Positions 15,694 through 28,395 of a stretch of 64,000 nt of DNA are shown piece by piece; positions within the stretch are counted from its first letter, which is position 1; each line of letters opens with the position of its first letter. Source of the DNA: Sipunculus nudus (lineage: Eukaryota; Annelida; Sipuncula; Golfingiida; Sipunculidae); the NCBI GenBank assembly GCA_026874595.1, contig CM049307.1, forward strand, positions 7,029,579-7,093,578. The letters are read 5' to 3'. The notes beneath the pieces were generated by a model, which saw nothing but the letters and a program-made list of their open reading frames with translations, searched no databases and was not told the DNA's origin. The position numbers and the translations under genes were made by a program.

Positions 15694-17384
15694 TTAATAC
15701 TGATACATTTAAAGGTGTCATTGTTTGGACGTTGTGAAATGTGAAAACGTAGATAGATCTGGTTGACATGTTATTTTTTACTGTTTATGTTTTGACATAT
15801 ACATGAATGTATTGTTGATTAATGGACCAAAAAAAGTGGATCCCTTGTACTGTATCATAACAAAATACAATATGGTATCCATGCAAACATGTGTCGTGTT
15901 ATATGTATCAATAAAACGAAATTGACATGGTTCAACGTCATGATTATATGGCATGCATGGTGTTGTGCGTTTGTAAATATTCAAAACAAGTATGTGTTCT
16001 GTGACGCGACTGTGCATCGTCGGGTAAACAAGGATTTTTTGACATATGTGTCAGCGTTATCCAAACAACGACCTTGAAAACCCCTGCTCCTGACCTGTTT
16101 GTTCACCGGAATCTCAGACATGACGGAGTATGAGCCGTCTCGTTGAGTCACGGAAATGTAAGGAATGAAAACAGATGACGGACTGATTGTTGCCTATTTA
16201 AAGAACGGACGCCCCCATATTAATGTACATTAACCAACACGTTGGTCAGGTTGCACAGATAGCGGAAATACGTCCGTCTGTACAATGATTAGAAAGATTT
16301 GCAAGACGTATAGAATATACCTATCCTACGAAATATCTACACGTTAGGGGAGCGAGTATAGGCACATTGTAGGACGTTTTATACTGGTACGAGTGGGGGA
16401 GGGTAGGTATTTGACAATCCCGCACGAAGAACATTCCGGATATGTGATATTCCGAGCACACGCGCGGGCTATTATAATAGTTCGACTGATATGGGCTAGC
16501 ACTAAACAGTTACCGAGCTACATGTATTACTTCAGAGGAATATGCAAGCAAATGGATAGGGTACGTTGACACATATCAGACGTCATGGGGTGCACAGATT
16601 ATGTGCAAAAAATTCATGTCATACACGTGCAGTGGAGAAGATATTTAGAGGTGGATGAAATAATATACATTTATCACACCGTCCAAAACCAAATCACAGG
16701 CGTGATATGACTTTGTGAGCTTCGATATGACACGACCGGAACATGTATATTTTCTCATGTTCACAAACATGACAGGTATGGAGAGAAAGAACAAACTGTA
16801 GGTTTCTATCAATTGTGTAACGATTGTTGAAACGTTGTGGCCTGTCGAACGACATATATCACAAATACTAAGATGGAAACATTGATAGCTGACAATATCC
16901 GACAAACAGACAGATATACTGACAAAGGTGCACAAGATGGAGACATTATGGCTTAACCAGGGTACGGGGAAGACTCGGCGGCAGAAAATAAGCTATAGTT
17001 TATGCATATGAGGTTTATAGTTTCGGATATGGCAACAAAAAAATATGTTAATGGAGGTTCAAATACAGCGACATCTAGCGGCCAAATCCGGAACATGTAA
17101 AATACTTTTCGATATCTTAGAATCAGACATAGGATGTAGAAGTTTCAAAAGGATTATTGCAAAACTGTGGACTGTAAATGGCGTTATGTAGGACGCAAGA
17201 ACCAGCAAGCAGAAGAAATTGAGTAGACTGACAAACAGACAGACAGACTGACTCCTCATGAAAGTATATAATAAAAACTATTCAATCATTTAAACAATCT
17301 TCATATTTATCAATAAATACCTGAAATGTATACCCGTCATAGGTATGGGGGATCAGATATACCGTTTTGTTGAGACATAGGTAT
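15694..17384. other. Gene-poor right part of the virus-like segment
   Basis: No convincing ORF in 1.7 kb. It includes AATAAA at 15910-15915, a perfect ACCAAC/GTTGGT palindrome around 16238 and several short A+T-rich runs. The composition drifts toward that of the host DNA beyond 18 kb. It may be the decayed edge of the insertion. Confidence 0.4.
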
Positions 17385-18045
17385 TCAATACTGTGGACGA
17401 ACTGGCACTATTTTTGCAAATATGAGGACGAACAGGTCGATGACCTCATTCCTGGGGGCGAACCGGACCTGTGGAGAAACAAGTGGTTGGACGAAGAGAC
17501 GAGAACGAAATGGATTTGGGGACGAATCAACCTGTTCCCTTTTCAGCGTGACTTGTGAATTGGTAGACATTCTTTGAGCCTCTTCAGCGTGACTTGTGAA
17601 CTGGGTAAACATTCTTGGAGCCTCTTCAGCGTGACTGTTGAACAACTTCCCCAACAGTGCCAATGTGTGAGATGCCGCGGTAATCGTTTGAACGAGTCTT
17701 GTCATCTCAATTCTTATACAATGTGTTCAAGTTCGCGTCCCTCACTTTGTCCTCTTAATTCTTATACAATGCGTCCATGTTCGCATCCCTCATCTCATGC
17801 GATATTTCTCTGCGGCAGAGGCGGTAGATTTCAAGTAAGTCAGTGGCGAGTGCATGTCTTTGCAGCATCTCAGGACTTCGGCCGGTTAGATCTAACCTCA
17901 TGGTTAGATCGGAATAGTGCTCTGTACCCAGCACTTCATCTGCTGTGACTGCGTCTGGGTTAACTCCCCCATCTTTTTCATTCTTCGGTTTTTCCTTCGG
18001 AGCATCCATACGTTTCTCCGTGTCTCCATCGTTATATTTATATCG
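17385..18045 (-). pseudogene. Decaying leftward coding region with tandem repeats
   Basis: An open leftward frame runs from about 18261 to 17755, but its upstream third has no ATG and lies in A+T-rich repeats. The better part, about 18030 to 17755, is acidic then helical (TADEVLG, LEIYRLCRREI). It ends at a stop inside a 48-bp duplication. Past the stop the same peptide (RDAN..LYKN) is coded once more. Further on, three 41-42-bp repeats (starts at 17542, 17583, 17625) encode SHAEEA units in another frame. This looks like a repeat-ended gene broken by stops and shifts, or a partial exon. The family is not recognised. Confidence 0.35.
17542..17792. repeat. Two short tandem repeats (42 bp x3; 48 bp x2)
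   Basis: TTCAGCGTGACT-bearing units start at 17542, 17583 and 17625. Two units with CTTATACAATG start near 17712 and 17760. Both occur in the frame region described for the decaying gene. Confidence 0.8.
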
Positions 18046-18049
18046 GACA

Positions 18050-18240
18050 ACCTGATACGTGTCACTTATTAATACCTTTAATAAGTTTTTGGTTTCGACC
18101 CAACCAGCGAATTGAAATGATAAGAGTATTCCCTTAACAAACTTTTGTTTTCTTAGTATACCGATGATTTGGTAAAACAGAGAATTAAAATGATGAGAAT
18201 AGTCCCTTAATGATTTTTTTGTTTTATTATTATACAGCGG
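18050..18240. repeat. Diverged 70-bp duplication at the composition boundary
   Basis: Two copies carry a similar AATGATAAGAGTA / AATGATGAGAATA core followed by CCCTTAA and a T-rich stretch, at about 18112 and 18186. They lie where the G+C-richer segment gives way to host-like DNA. Confidence 0.55.
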
Positions 18241-18261
18241 AGGTGATAATTGCAACAACAA

Positions 18262-19050
18262 AATAAAATAAATACGGAATCAATAACATTCTCTCGAGGC
18301 TGTCAACACAACCGTGTTTCCTTCAATCGACTGAAATGCAAATATAAAATTATCCAATAGATTTTGAATGAGAATAACTGCTACGTCAGATCCCATTCAC
18401 ACAAAAATGAGATAGATCTCGGGCCTGAAAACTAATGTCTAATTGGACGGACTAACAGATCCGCCACTTTCTTACAAATGAAGTCTCACCTCCATGGAGC
18501 TTCCGGTCTGAAGTGGTTCCTTGGACAAATAATTAAAGCACAGCGGGTGGTGTATCTGTTTATCAGGGTGAAGCGAATTTAATCTCCCATCGCTAATAAG
18601 GCCTTGTCAGCAGGTACACAGGAATCTGATTAAAACAAACCACACAGCGTCAGTTAGTCTTCGTTTTTCAAAAGCACTATGGCGCCCAATGGATACATGA
18701 ATCTAAACACATATCTCTGACTAGGTGGTCTTAAACTGAATGTAATATACTGGTTAGTAATGCTTACAAATGTGTTGCTAGACACGTCGCATTGCGTTTA
18801 TTTTCCATGCTCGTACAGTCTGTACCTACCGCCACACTTATTGAAGCGACTTGATGTAGAATGGAAGATTCATAACCCCGTCCAGAAATTGAATAAACGT
18901 GCTTTTAATCCGTCCACGTGCTGAGTGCAGTCTCATGAAAGCCGATCAGCCATCTGTCACCATGCTGTAAGCAAAGTGTGCCCATTACAGCCTGATTAAA
19001 ATTCTAAAAATACTGAGTCCGGTGACCAAACGGTGACAACTGACAGCTCT
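18262..19050. other. Host-like unique DNA, nothing recognised
   Basis: A+T-rich, with many stop codons in all frames. Nothing beyond short runs was noted. Confidence 0.4.
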
Positions 19051-19059
19051 GCTTCCATG

Positions 19060-20890
19060 TGTTGAAAGTTAAGCTCTAAATTCATGCAAAAGAAGAAATT
19101 TATCATTAGACCTCAGAGTACGAGGAGCTTGGTACAGTTGGAATAATTCAGATAAGTAAGTCGGTGCCATCCCATGGAGGGCCTTGTATGTAAGTAACCA
19201 AATTTTAAATTGTTTGCGACACAAAACTGGTAGCCAATGTAGGTCTACATGAAAAGGGGAGATATGAGCACGTTTAAGGCACCTGCATAATATGCGGGCA
19301 GCCTGGTTCTGATTTTTTTTTTGGAGATGGACAACAGAGATTTCGGGAATCCATATAAAAGTGAATTACACACGTCAAGCCTTGATAGAATCAAACTCTG
19401 TGCTTGCTGAGACGAAGTAGACCTTGAAAGGTATTCGCGGATACGTCCAAGATTGTGCAAATTAAAGTGAGCACTTTGACTTATAGAGTTGATATGTGCT
19501 TTCAGTTTCATCTGATTATAAAAAAATAAAGCCCAATTTCTGCACTTTCAAAGTCGATGCAATATAAGTGCTAGCAACAGTCATAGTACGACTATTAACC
19601 TTCTGTAGTTGCTTAGCTGTAAGAATGAAAATAACAAGTTTTCTCACTATTTAGTATGAGCTTATTTTTTAACATACATTTCTTAAAATCAATTACACAA
19701 GTCTCTATTTTACTGATATTAAGGTCTAGGTTAGCAGGTAAAAACGATGTGTACAGCTGAGTATCATCTGCTTAAAGAGCATAGTTCAAGCCATGTTTTA
19801 GCATAATGTTTCATAACGGCATTGTGTTAATGTAAATAAAATTGGTCCCAACACAGAACCCTGGGGTATTCCGTATTTCAGAGCTGAGCCGCAAGATGCA
19901 CAATCACAACCGACTATGACCGCTCACTGATATATGATCTAAAGCTTAAACTTTAATTCCAAGCAGATAAGACAGCCAGCCTCGATACAAGTATCTGGTG
20001 ACCGGTTATATCGAAAGCTGCTGCCAAATCAAGGAACACCAAAATGGTGACCTGCCGCTTATCTAAAGCTTGTAAAATGGTCGTTTTGAACATTTGAACT
20101 CGCACAAGAGTTGTAGAAAACCGCACAGCCTCAGCCATTTTCGTGATTTTACTTTTCAATAGAATATTTTGGCTTAAAAATCACAATCTGCCAAAAATAA
20201 AACAAAAAAAAAGGCATAGTCAGAAATAAAAGTATCAACATGGATATTCTGTACAATGAGTGAGGAGGACTGCCTGGTAATAACTTAATCTGAAGTGTTT
20301 CCCTTAACGTGTGAGCTGCCTGTAACAAACTGTTTAAAATGTGTACACTGCAAGAGTTCACAGAACAAAATAGAATCTGAGCAATGTGCGTCATTTACAT
20401 GCAACTTAAAGTCATCAACAAAGACCACATTCTCCGGCTCACTTGCAAGTCTATTAAAGTAGGTTTCAAATTCATCCATTACTGTATTACCGTCAGCTCC
20501 TTTCTTTTGGATAGTGGGGGTCCTTAAATTACTACTTACCGAGAACTCTATAACTATCTGTAGAAATAGTTGCCTCAATACGCTAAAAACTCTTATTAAA
20601 CGCTGAATTCTTTTCTATATAAGTTCGCACCGATTCCTTCACAATAATAACAACTCCTCCATAACCTCTATCATTTTCCTTGGAAACATGGAAAATTTAT
20701 AACAGGACGGTGGCCAAATACGAAATATGACATGATCACATACTCATAGCCATGCATGTCTCAGTAATAGCCACTATATCCAAATCCCTTTCGATTATGT
20801 ATTGCTCCAGGACAGGCACATTTATTTTAAACAGACTGGGCAATATTACCCATAACTTCAAATTACTTTCAGTGTTCAATGCACAGTTTT
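19060..20890 (-). mobile_element. CR1-like LINE, truncated and decayed
   Basis: Leftward fragments in the expected order. Endonuclease start (VLEQYIIERDLDIVAITET near 20.8 kb), an endonuclease middle (GGVVIIVKESV near 20.66 kb), an endonuclease end (FKLHVNDAHCSD near 20.4 kb), reverse transcriptase (VTILVFLDLAAAFD near 20.03 kb) and an RT C-terminal part (LSRLDVCNSLLYG near 19.36 kb, then a WLPV-type segment to 19.1 kb). The pieces lie in different frames with stops and deletions, notably the loss of most of the segment between endonuclease and RT. It is a dead non-LTR retrotransposon of the CR1/Daphne-like kind; the exact clade is uncertain. Confidence 0.8.
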
Positions 20891-20904
20891 TTCCTTTTTT
20901 GTTT

Positions 20905-21710
20905 TCTTTTTTTTTGGGGGGGGGATGTCTCAGTATCACTAGATATTTAGTTTTATCGTTCTTTATCATCCTCGACATCCCTCGAAACAAGAAAAAAATA
21001 TATATAAATCTTGTGTTTATAAACTTGAACACTTTCAACATTGCTAGATTCAATTTTTAATTCAGTATTTCAAGTTTTTCTGACAAAGTACATACCGACA
21101 TTAATTTAACAAAATTTATTTAACAAAGAGAAAGATAAATTGCTTGTTTTGTCACTTGTTTGTGCTTTTTCTTAAAAGACAAACGTATATAGACCATATA
21201 GAAGTATTCCTGCCGAGAGGATACCAACCGAGTATTGGTGAAGTGAATTTTATTTTGTTTACTGAAAATAATAATTATTTCTCATTCTATCTAAATATTT
21301 TAAATATCATTGGAAACAAACATTTAATTTAATAAGAACAACTATGTTATTTGTGTATTTAACTGGTTTCGTCATATCAACATAACATTTACCTGATCTG
21401 AATATGTATCTAAATATATATACAAACGATATATTAATCTGTTTCCAAATATATATACAAACGATATATAAATCTATGAAGAAACACTCATTCATGCGTT
21501 CACAATTATATACACATATACATACTTATACCTACATATTTATACGCATTTCAAAATTATATTCTACAGCAATTTCTCAAAATTCTTCACTCTTTAAAAA
21601 CACGGAGAAGGTTTTCCCACTTTTGTTTATGAAAATACATTTTGTTATATTTTTTAGTCACTCTTCTTTCCAAGCCATCGAATTTCTTAACATGTTGGTA
21701 CGATGAAGGT
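20905..21710 (-). mobile_element. 3' end of an L1-like LINE (5'-truncated)
   Basis: This is the inverted counterpart of 58.0-58.8 kb: the same C-terminal coding end (HVKK..GLERRV..K..HKQKW) and the same 3' UTR, ending at a GAGACATCC string with an A-rich tail. The coding end lies at about 21710-21590. The copy begins abruptly at the HVKK codons, where it joins the OTU pseudogene. Confidence 0.8.
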
Positions 21711-21719
21711 CTACAGGTA

Positions 21720-22420
21720 CTGTTTTTACTGATAGTCACTTCAATCTTTTTGTCAGGGGATTTTTTACATATATTGCTGTACATCTGGTAAAGACAAGGT
21801 GTCACAACATTGTCTTTCACTGGGCTGTACATAGGAGCAAGGATATAATGTTCTGGTTGGTTGACAGGTCTAACAGTCGAAACGTTTGGTCCGCAATTCT
21901 CAAAAATGGAATCTGAACGTATGTTGCCTAACTGGCCGTCACTGCAGGAGGTGTTTGAACACCATCCAGATTCGGAGGTTCTAGTAGATGGTACATTCGC
22001 CTTCAAAGATGACATAAATGTCTGCGTAAGGTGAGCATATTCACCCTGTGACCACGGTATCAGAGCATTGTAATGTTCCCCCTGACGATGTGGCATTATG
22101 GTATATCCTGCCTGGTGTCAATATGGTGTGACCATCACTGAACATACCAGTTCCATGAGCGTCTTCATCAAAGACCTGTATGTTTAAATTCAGGTCATTA
22201 GCTAGATTATTTACAACATCACCACACTGTTGTAATTGTTTTACTCAAATATGAGTTCATACCAGCGATTATATTTTTTAACGGTTCCAAAAGGTTGTCT
22301 CTCTAATTGTCTCTGATTTCACATATTCCAAATTAAGATTTTTACCAAAATAAGATTCAATCACAGAATGCAAAAGACAGTGACCATCTGCAACAGAACT
22401 CAAGAGTGCCCCCCTGTTTA
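21720..22420 (-). pseudogene. OTU-family cysteine protease pseudogene
   Basis: Read leftward, about 22395 gives ADGHCLLHSV with the Asp and nucleophile Cys of OTU deubiquitinases. It is followed by a helix (YFGKNLNLEYV), a later IQVFDEDAHGTG strand and finally GEHYNALIP with the catalytic His. The three catalytic motifs lie in the family order but in different frames, and there are stops between them, so the copy is dead. OTU domains occur in several animal and plant transposons as well as in host genes. The source here is unknown. It abuts the LINE 3' end near 21715. Confidence 0.7.
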
Positions 22421-23640
22421 CTGTTTGGCATAGCTCAGGGTCATCATGCCTGACTTGCTTTCAGTTTGAAAATACCTGGGTCAAAATCCAGCTGAGGAAT
22501 GTGTGTGCATCATGGTTGCATAACACTCACAGCTGTGTTGCCAGAATACACGGTCCTGGTGATTAAATCCTTCCTGAACAGGCCAATTATTGGGACAAAG
22601 GTATAGGTCACCAGATTAGAGCTCAGTTTCTGCCAAATGTCTTGGTTGAACACGCCGAAAATTCCCCCTCCAACCCCCCCCCCCCCCCCCACCACCACCA
22701 AAATCAATCGATCAGTGTGTCAAACCATTGAAAGAATATTCATTTGGCATTATGTTGAAGGTCATTTGATATAAATATGAATATTAAACGTTAAGTAAGT
22801 TAAAAAAGTTTATGTAACCTATACCTCTTTATCTGTGACAAACGGGGTATTTCATTCGATGCAAAACAAAAACACCCTTATTTCACTCTGGCATCAGGCA
22901 GATTGTTAAACTGGGCAATACGGACATTTTCATACCAACTATCTCCTGTATATATTTTGGTGCAACTATCTCCATAAATGTGGTCCTTTTAAGGGCCATA
23001 TCTATTTGTTGACCGTTGTCATTTTCTGACTTGCGTATCGGACACGGTTATCAGGAATGTAACAAACCCGCTTGGAGATTGACTGATATACTGAGTTATA
23101 AGGAAATATTTATTTCCGCACATGGTGGGCCTCGTTATGAATTACATAAACATATTTAACAGTCGTTCTGGTTTACGTATACGTCACAACGTACTTGTTG
23201 GTCGGGAGGCGTTCCCAAAAATGAAGAAAACATTTGTTACTTCGGATATAGCTTTGGTTGGATTTTCGATATTACAATTCAGACAATCTGACAGTTCGGC
23301 AGACTCTTTTAAGTAATACCAGAGGGACAAAGCTGACGCTAGTTAATATGGCCATCGGAAAAATTGTATTTGATATTTGACTTGAGTTATAATTCTTGGC
23401 CAGCCGGGTTGCATAAGCTGGGTTACTTAAGACCAGGACTGGAGGCTGACGGCCTCAATCCTGTTTAGGACAAAGTGACACCTTATAGGTTGTACGAGTT
23501 GACTAATCAGGCCGACAGGCACGTCCCGCCCTAAAATCACAGTCCCAATAATGACGACGGAACTCTTATAACTACTCCACGAAACAGAGATGTCGTACAA
23601 ACCAGATGAAGTCAAATGATTAACTCCACATTAATTTTTG
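22421..23640. other. Host-like DNA with a poly-C run
   Basis: A C run lies near 22675-22690, followed by ACC repeats. Small ORFs have no support. Nothing else was recognised. Confidence 0.4.
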
Positions 23641-23645
23641 ATAAG

Positions 23646-23647
<2 letters not shown>

Positions 23648-23694
<47 letters not shown>
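23648..23694. repeat. (TA)n microsatellite
   Basis: About 23 TA dinucleotides, flanked by GCGATA/TATCGC arms, so the whole locus is a long perfect palindrome. Confidence 0.95.
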
Positions 23695-23695
<1 letters not shown>

Positions 23696-23927
23696 CTTAA
23701 CATGATGGTTGATATTGTAAACACGCAAGATATATCTTTGTGTAAGCAATAAATTCAATGAAGGCAAATGTATAATTTGAATCAATTAAGCCTTAAAACC
23801 AATACATCAAAATGCACGACACGTATGACAAATATGCACCGAGTGTGGAAGTATTCTCCGAGGATTTTACCCCCCTTGCACACACACGTCGTAAGGTCCT
23901 CGCCGTAGTCACTTATGCCTAGAATGT

Positions 23928-24235
23928 ATGTGTCTAGCAGATAACCACGAGAGTGTGTTAATCTCTAGTAATTAGCACTTTTCTGCCTCGGGGAGCCAGA
24001 TCAGATATTAACTGCATAGTGACTGAGTCGTGTCAGACCGACCAAGCCTTGACCAAATTAATAACTATGGAAAATGACCCCAAGACGCCAGCGGAATAAG
24101 AGTTAGTCTACACTAAGAGGAAGTCGGTCTGACACGACTCAGTCACTGTGCAGTTAATATCTGATCTGGCTCCCCGAGGCAGAAAAGTGCTAATTAATAG
24201 AAATTAACACACCGGTGGTTATCTGCTAGACACAT
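23928..24235. mobile_element. Foldback (MITE-like) element with 115-bp inverted arms
   Basis: The left arm 23928-24043 and the inverted right arm 24121-24235 are about 95% alike by eye, from ATGTGTCTAGCAGATAACCA at the tip to CTGACACGACTC near the centre. The spacer is about 77 bp. TA microsatellites lie outside both ends. It has no coding capacity. The element type is inferred from the structure. Confidence 0.85.
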
Positions 24236-24236
24236 G

Positions 24237-24237
<1 letters not shown>

Positions 24238-24275
<38 letters not shown>

Positions 24276-24350
24276 TATTTATATACATATATATATATAC
24301 ACATATATATATAATTTATATACATACATATATATATATATATATTTTTT
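24238..24350. repeat. TA-rich microsatellite cluster
   Basis: TA runs interrupted by AAATA, TACA and TTTA strings, followed by a T run. Confidence 0.95.
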
Positions 24351-25540
24351 TTTTTCCACTCACATATCGCGAATTAAAACCTGTTTGCGCCAAAAATGGG
24401 AACACAACATATATCGTAAAACTTTGTTCAGGTTATTCAGGAAATATTTTTTTTCATTAACTGTCGATAAATTAAAAAAAAAAACTAATCTCAGCAACGG
24501 AACGTATTATCATTAACGGTTCGTATAAGTCAGGTGGTATGACTACCGTACGACGTGTCAAGAACATCTGAGTTGTGTTCGTGTGGGAAATCAGATAATA
24601 ACCTGTTAATCAAGGTAGTTCGGCGACCCATTGTTCTGCTGGACTACGCCCTTCATTCTCGTTTCAATCGATTTCCCCGGGCTCCATCACCAACGTGAGG
24701 TGATGGCATGATTCTGTCTCCAGCATTATGTCCGTAGACAAACCTGTACATTCAAGCTTGTTGGTTGATGCCGTCTCAGCGTGAAGCTGGATGGTCTGTC
24801 TACACTGGGTAAGATCATTCAAACATTTATGCTCATTTTTTTTGTTTTCAGTTCACGTGTATGGGACTGATAATCTGATCACAGTGTTTATATATTTTGT
24901 TAAACAAATTGACAACACTGTCAACAAACATAAAGTGAAGAAATCAAACTGGGTACAGCTTAAGATCACATTGTGCATAGTTCAACACTTTAGAGTTTAA
25001 TGCCTCAAAAATTCCAATATATCTAAGGTATTCTCAATATCACACAGGACAGTGCTCTCTGCACTCTGTCTGATCGAGCTTTTTCCTAGGATAGCTCAAA
25101 TTCTGATAGTTTAGTGACCAGACCTTCCTCAGTTTTAATTGAATTAGAAATGAATATTAATTGAACCTATAATTGCATGTTTGAAATAGAAAGAATGTGT
25201 TGGGATTGAACAGGAATTTAAGTCTCTATAATATAGACTCTTGTGTTGAATTGTTGAAAAAAAAATGTTCCAGTTCTCACATTTCCATTTTATTGTAATG
25301 TACAAGTATTGTACATTATATAATTTTTAATTTGAATTAAATCAAATGATCTGAATCGATAAATTCCAAGAATGTTCAATTGAATTGTAATTCATAAAAA
25401 TGCTCAAATAACAATTGAAGTGGATTTAAATTGAAATTGAAGTGTGAATGGAATCCATGTTTCTGTGACTTCTCATGCTAGACTATTTGAGTACATCTTG
25501 TGCCAAAGCTGTAGACACTACATGTTTCATAGCTGCATGA
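24351..25540. other. Host-like DNA, nothing recognised
   Basis: A+T-rich with a low-complexity AATTGAA-rich stretch at about 25320-25450. No gene supported. Confidence 0.4.
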
Positions 25541-25905
25541 CAGTGAGCTCGAACTACGTGGATTCTGATAGCTTTGTGACATGATCTATAAAATTGCCTA
25601 AGTTCTGAAAACTTTGTAACATTGATCAACTACTGCTTGAGTTCGGATAATTCCATGACAGTGACCTAGCACTGTTTTAGTTCGGATAGATTTGTGCCAC
25701 AGACCAAGAACTGCTAGTCCTGAAAGCTATATACATGACAGCGACTTAAAACTGCTTGAGTTGGGAAAGTTTCGAGAAACTGACCTAGAACTGTTTGAGT
25801 TTGGATATTTTCGAGAAACTGACCACGACCTGCTTGAGTTGGGACAACTTGGTGACATTGACCAAGAACTGCTCGAGTTGGGATAGTTTCGTGACCGTGC
25901 CCTCA
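25540..25905. repeat. Diverged 40-bp tandem repeat
   Basis: About nine degenerate units around a core of CTGCTTGAGTTGGGATA followed by a TTTCGTGACA-like segment and a GACC(T/A)AGAA segment. Unit lengths vary between about 38 and 44 bp. Confidence 0.75.
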
Positions 25906-26899
25906 TACTGACTTATTCTGCTAGCGTGGTCAAATTACTCTCTTCTGTAATATCCCACCGATGGAATGTGATAAACGATTAACGATTGAAATTTTCATAT
26001 TAAGCTTTTCGTATGTATTTGTACCTGCTACAATGAATTAATTGTTTTTATGAATATGATTGTTTATATTTGATCATGTACATATAAAAATAAAGAAACC
26101 TTAAAGAATGTATATAATTAGATAAACCTGTAGTGAAACTGCACGAACGCAGTTATTTTATGCATGGTGATTAAAGAAACTGTTATCAATCAGAAAACAT
26201 CGACTTATCGACTGAAAAAAGCGAGCTCGACAAATACCACGGAGTGTAGTTACCTTGCTCTTTCAATGTCGGTAATGTGATGTGTCTCATTTTCTTACAA
26301 GAAATACTTTAACTTAAAATGTACCGGATGTCTACGAAAGGCCATGCGGCCATGCACATGACTACCCTGGTAACCAGCCGTTTACGCATAATATACGATA
26401 AACACAATTATGGCTTAATCAAGGGGCCAAGGTTAATAGCCCTCTTGTTAATCCTGGAGTGTTTTCAGATCAATGCTTAGAACAAAGCGCCCAGACTTCT
26501 GAACACTCAGAGTCTGGATGGCAGGTGCTCGTCATTTTCTCTAATAAATACGACCGCCGGCTGGACCCTGATGTTTTATTTGTTGATGTGCATCTTGTCT
26601 TGAGAGACGTGACATTTTGTAGTGCTGGTTTCAGGTGGGGTCTCTCAGATGCGTGCCGGCACATCATCACGGAGGCCGGAAATCCGTCAGCAAGGCTGTC
26701 GCCCCCCAGCGCTGGAATAGAGAAGGCCAGGTAAGACAGGGCTGGCCACACCACACCAGGGCGTGTCGTTGAGCTCTTCTGCCGTGGTAGACGTGAATGC
26801 GCTGTGACAGCAATCACAGGTGTCAACAAAATAAGGTTGTCATAGACAGAAGGTTCTTTGGCCACCGCATGGATACGCACGAAGCTGGTAAGCTTAGAA

Positions 26900-26900
<1 letters not shown>
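25906..26900. other. Host-like DNA with a G+C-rich open stretch
   Basis: The segment 26469-26730 is open on both strands and bounded by a TTTTCAG-type acceptor and a CCAG/GTAAGA donor on the plus strand. Its phase does not fit the ankyrin exon downstream and the peptide is not recognised, so I do not call it an exon. Confidence 0.3.

Positions 26901-26945
<45 letters not shown>
26901..26945. repeat. (CA)n microsatellite
   Basis: About 22 CA dinucleotides. Confidence 0.97.
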
Positions 26946-26950
<5 letters not shown>

Positions 26951-28394
26951 GTATAATCATAGTGTAATCATATTTACAGGCATTCTGCCGTTAATTTAAA
27001 AATGCCAAAGAGAGAAAGTATTTAATTAAACTGTTAACCTATACCTCAAACAGAAAAACATGTATATTTTATAAACTTGCTTTATAAATGCAGCGGGGGC
27101 GATGAAATGATCCTCTAAATAAATACTGAATCAAGTTTAATTTACTGCAGTAAAGTCAGTGGGTCAGATAATTGACGATTTAGGGGAACAGATTTGTCTC
27201 TCCCTTGATGTCAACTGAAATTAATCACACTTTAGGGCAGTATTAATAAAATGCACGTCAGAGATCCCAGGTATACTGTGCTTATGGACATTCAAAACTT
27301 TAATGGGTCAAATATATGATCGACTCGATTTCTTGCTGCCGAAAATGAATAGGTTCTGTTCCACCATAAATGTGTCAATGCTTGCAAATTTTAATTGGTA
27401 CGAGTACTGCTATGAAGGATCGGTTAAATGTTATTTAATATTTTTCAGTCCTTGAAAAATCCTACAAAATCCATAGATTCCACTATAAGAATCGACAACG
27501 TATATCCTGGAGTATAATACAAGGCCTTAAATGTAAAACAAAATACAAGTATATATTGTTAACTAAATAGGCCTGTATCTTGTTATGTGACGAAACTCGC
27601 ATCTTGGACGGTATGGGTTGTCGTTGTAACATATAGAAACATTTAAAATTACTGAAAAGATATACAGTAATATATCTAATTAAGAATGGTTCATGTTGGA
27701 TGTATCTGATGGATATCTTTAGATCATTATCAAGATTGACGTAAATGAATAGACAGTGAACAGAAATTATAAGCGTGGCAGAAAGGATGATCAGAAAACT
27801 GATAGGAGAGAGAAGGGACGCCATTTTGTATTCACGTCTTCATCATCTAATACGTTCTAGCACCGAGAGAGACATAGAAAGGACCTTTAATGGCCCTGGT
27901 CATTAAAGCATATCGTGTTATATGCTTGTTTGCAGAAATATCGAAGGTTGGTCTCTAATAATCGGCTTTCACAAAGTATCCTGGGCAACAGGCAAACGCC
28001 ACCGCAGCATTAGAGCAATTTACAACTCCACTTGTCGTTTCGTTTCAAGTTCCCCTGCAGGGCAGAACAGGCAGCGACAAGGCAGGCTGAGCTACTAGCC
28101 ATTTAGTGAGACATTTTACCGATGTTACGGAAAATGATCGTCAAACTAAAAGAGTCCATTTTGTTATTCAGTAAAGTTAGTTGTCTGCACTAAAGAGTAT
28201 GGATGCACATGATACGAAGCTTTGGACATTGCGCACAACAGTTACACACAAAATCATTGAATGAAAATGGTTGTATAATTGTTTAAAAGAAAAACGTTTA
28301 AACGCTTTTCACCAGTTCACGTGTAAAAAACCTCTAATGCATGCAGTCTTTATTATAAAAACTTATGTAACCATTCCCATTAATTATACTGTAT
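26946..28394. other. Host-like DNA, nothing recognised
   Basis: No gene, no clear repeat. Confidence 0.4.
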
Positions 28395-28395
28395 C

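Noticed and set aside
1-18300. Assignment of the left segment to a named virus family
   Set aside because: No polymerase, capsid, terminase or other marker gene was recognised, so a family name would be a guess.
26459-26943. Overlapping open frames on both strands with splice-like borders
   Set aside because: The exon phase does not match the next ankyrin exon; the minus-strand frame runs into a CA microsatellite; the peptide is not recognised.
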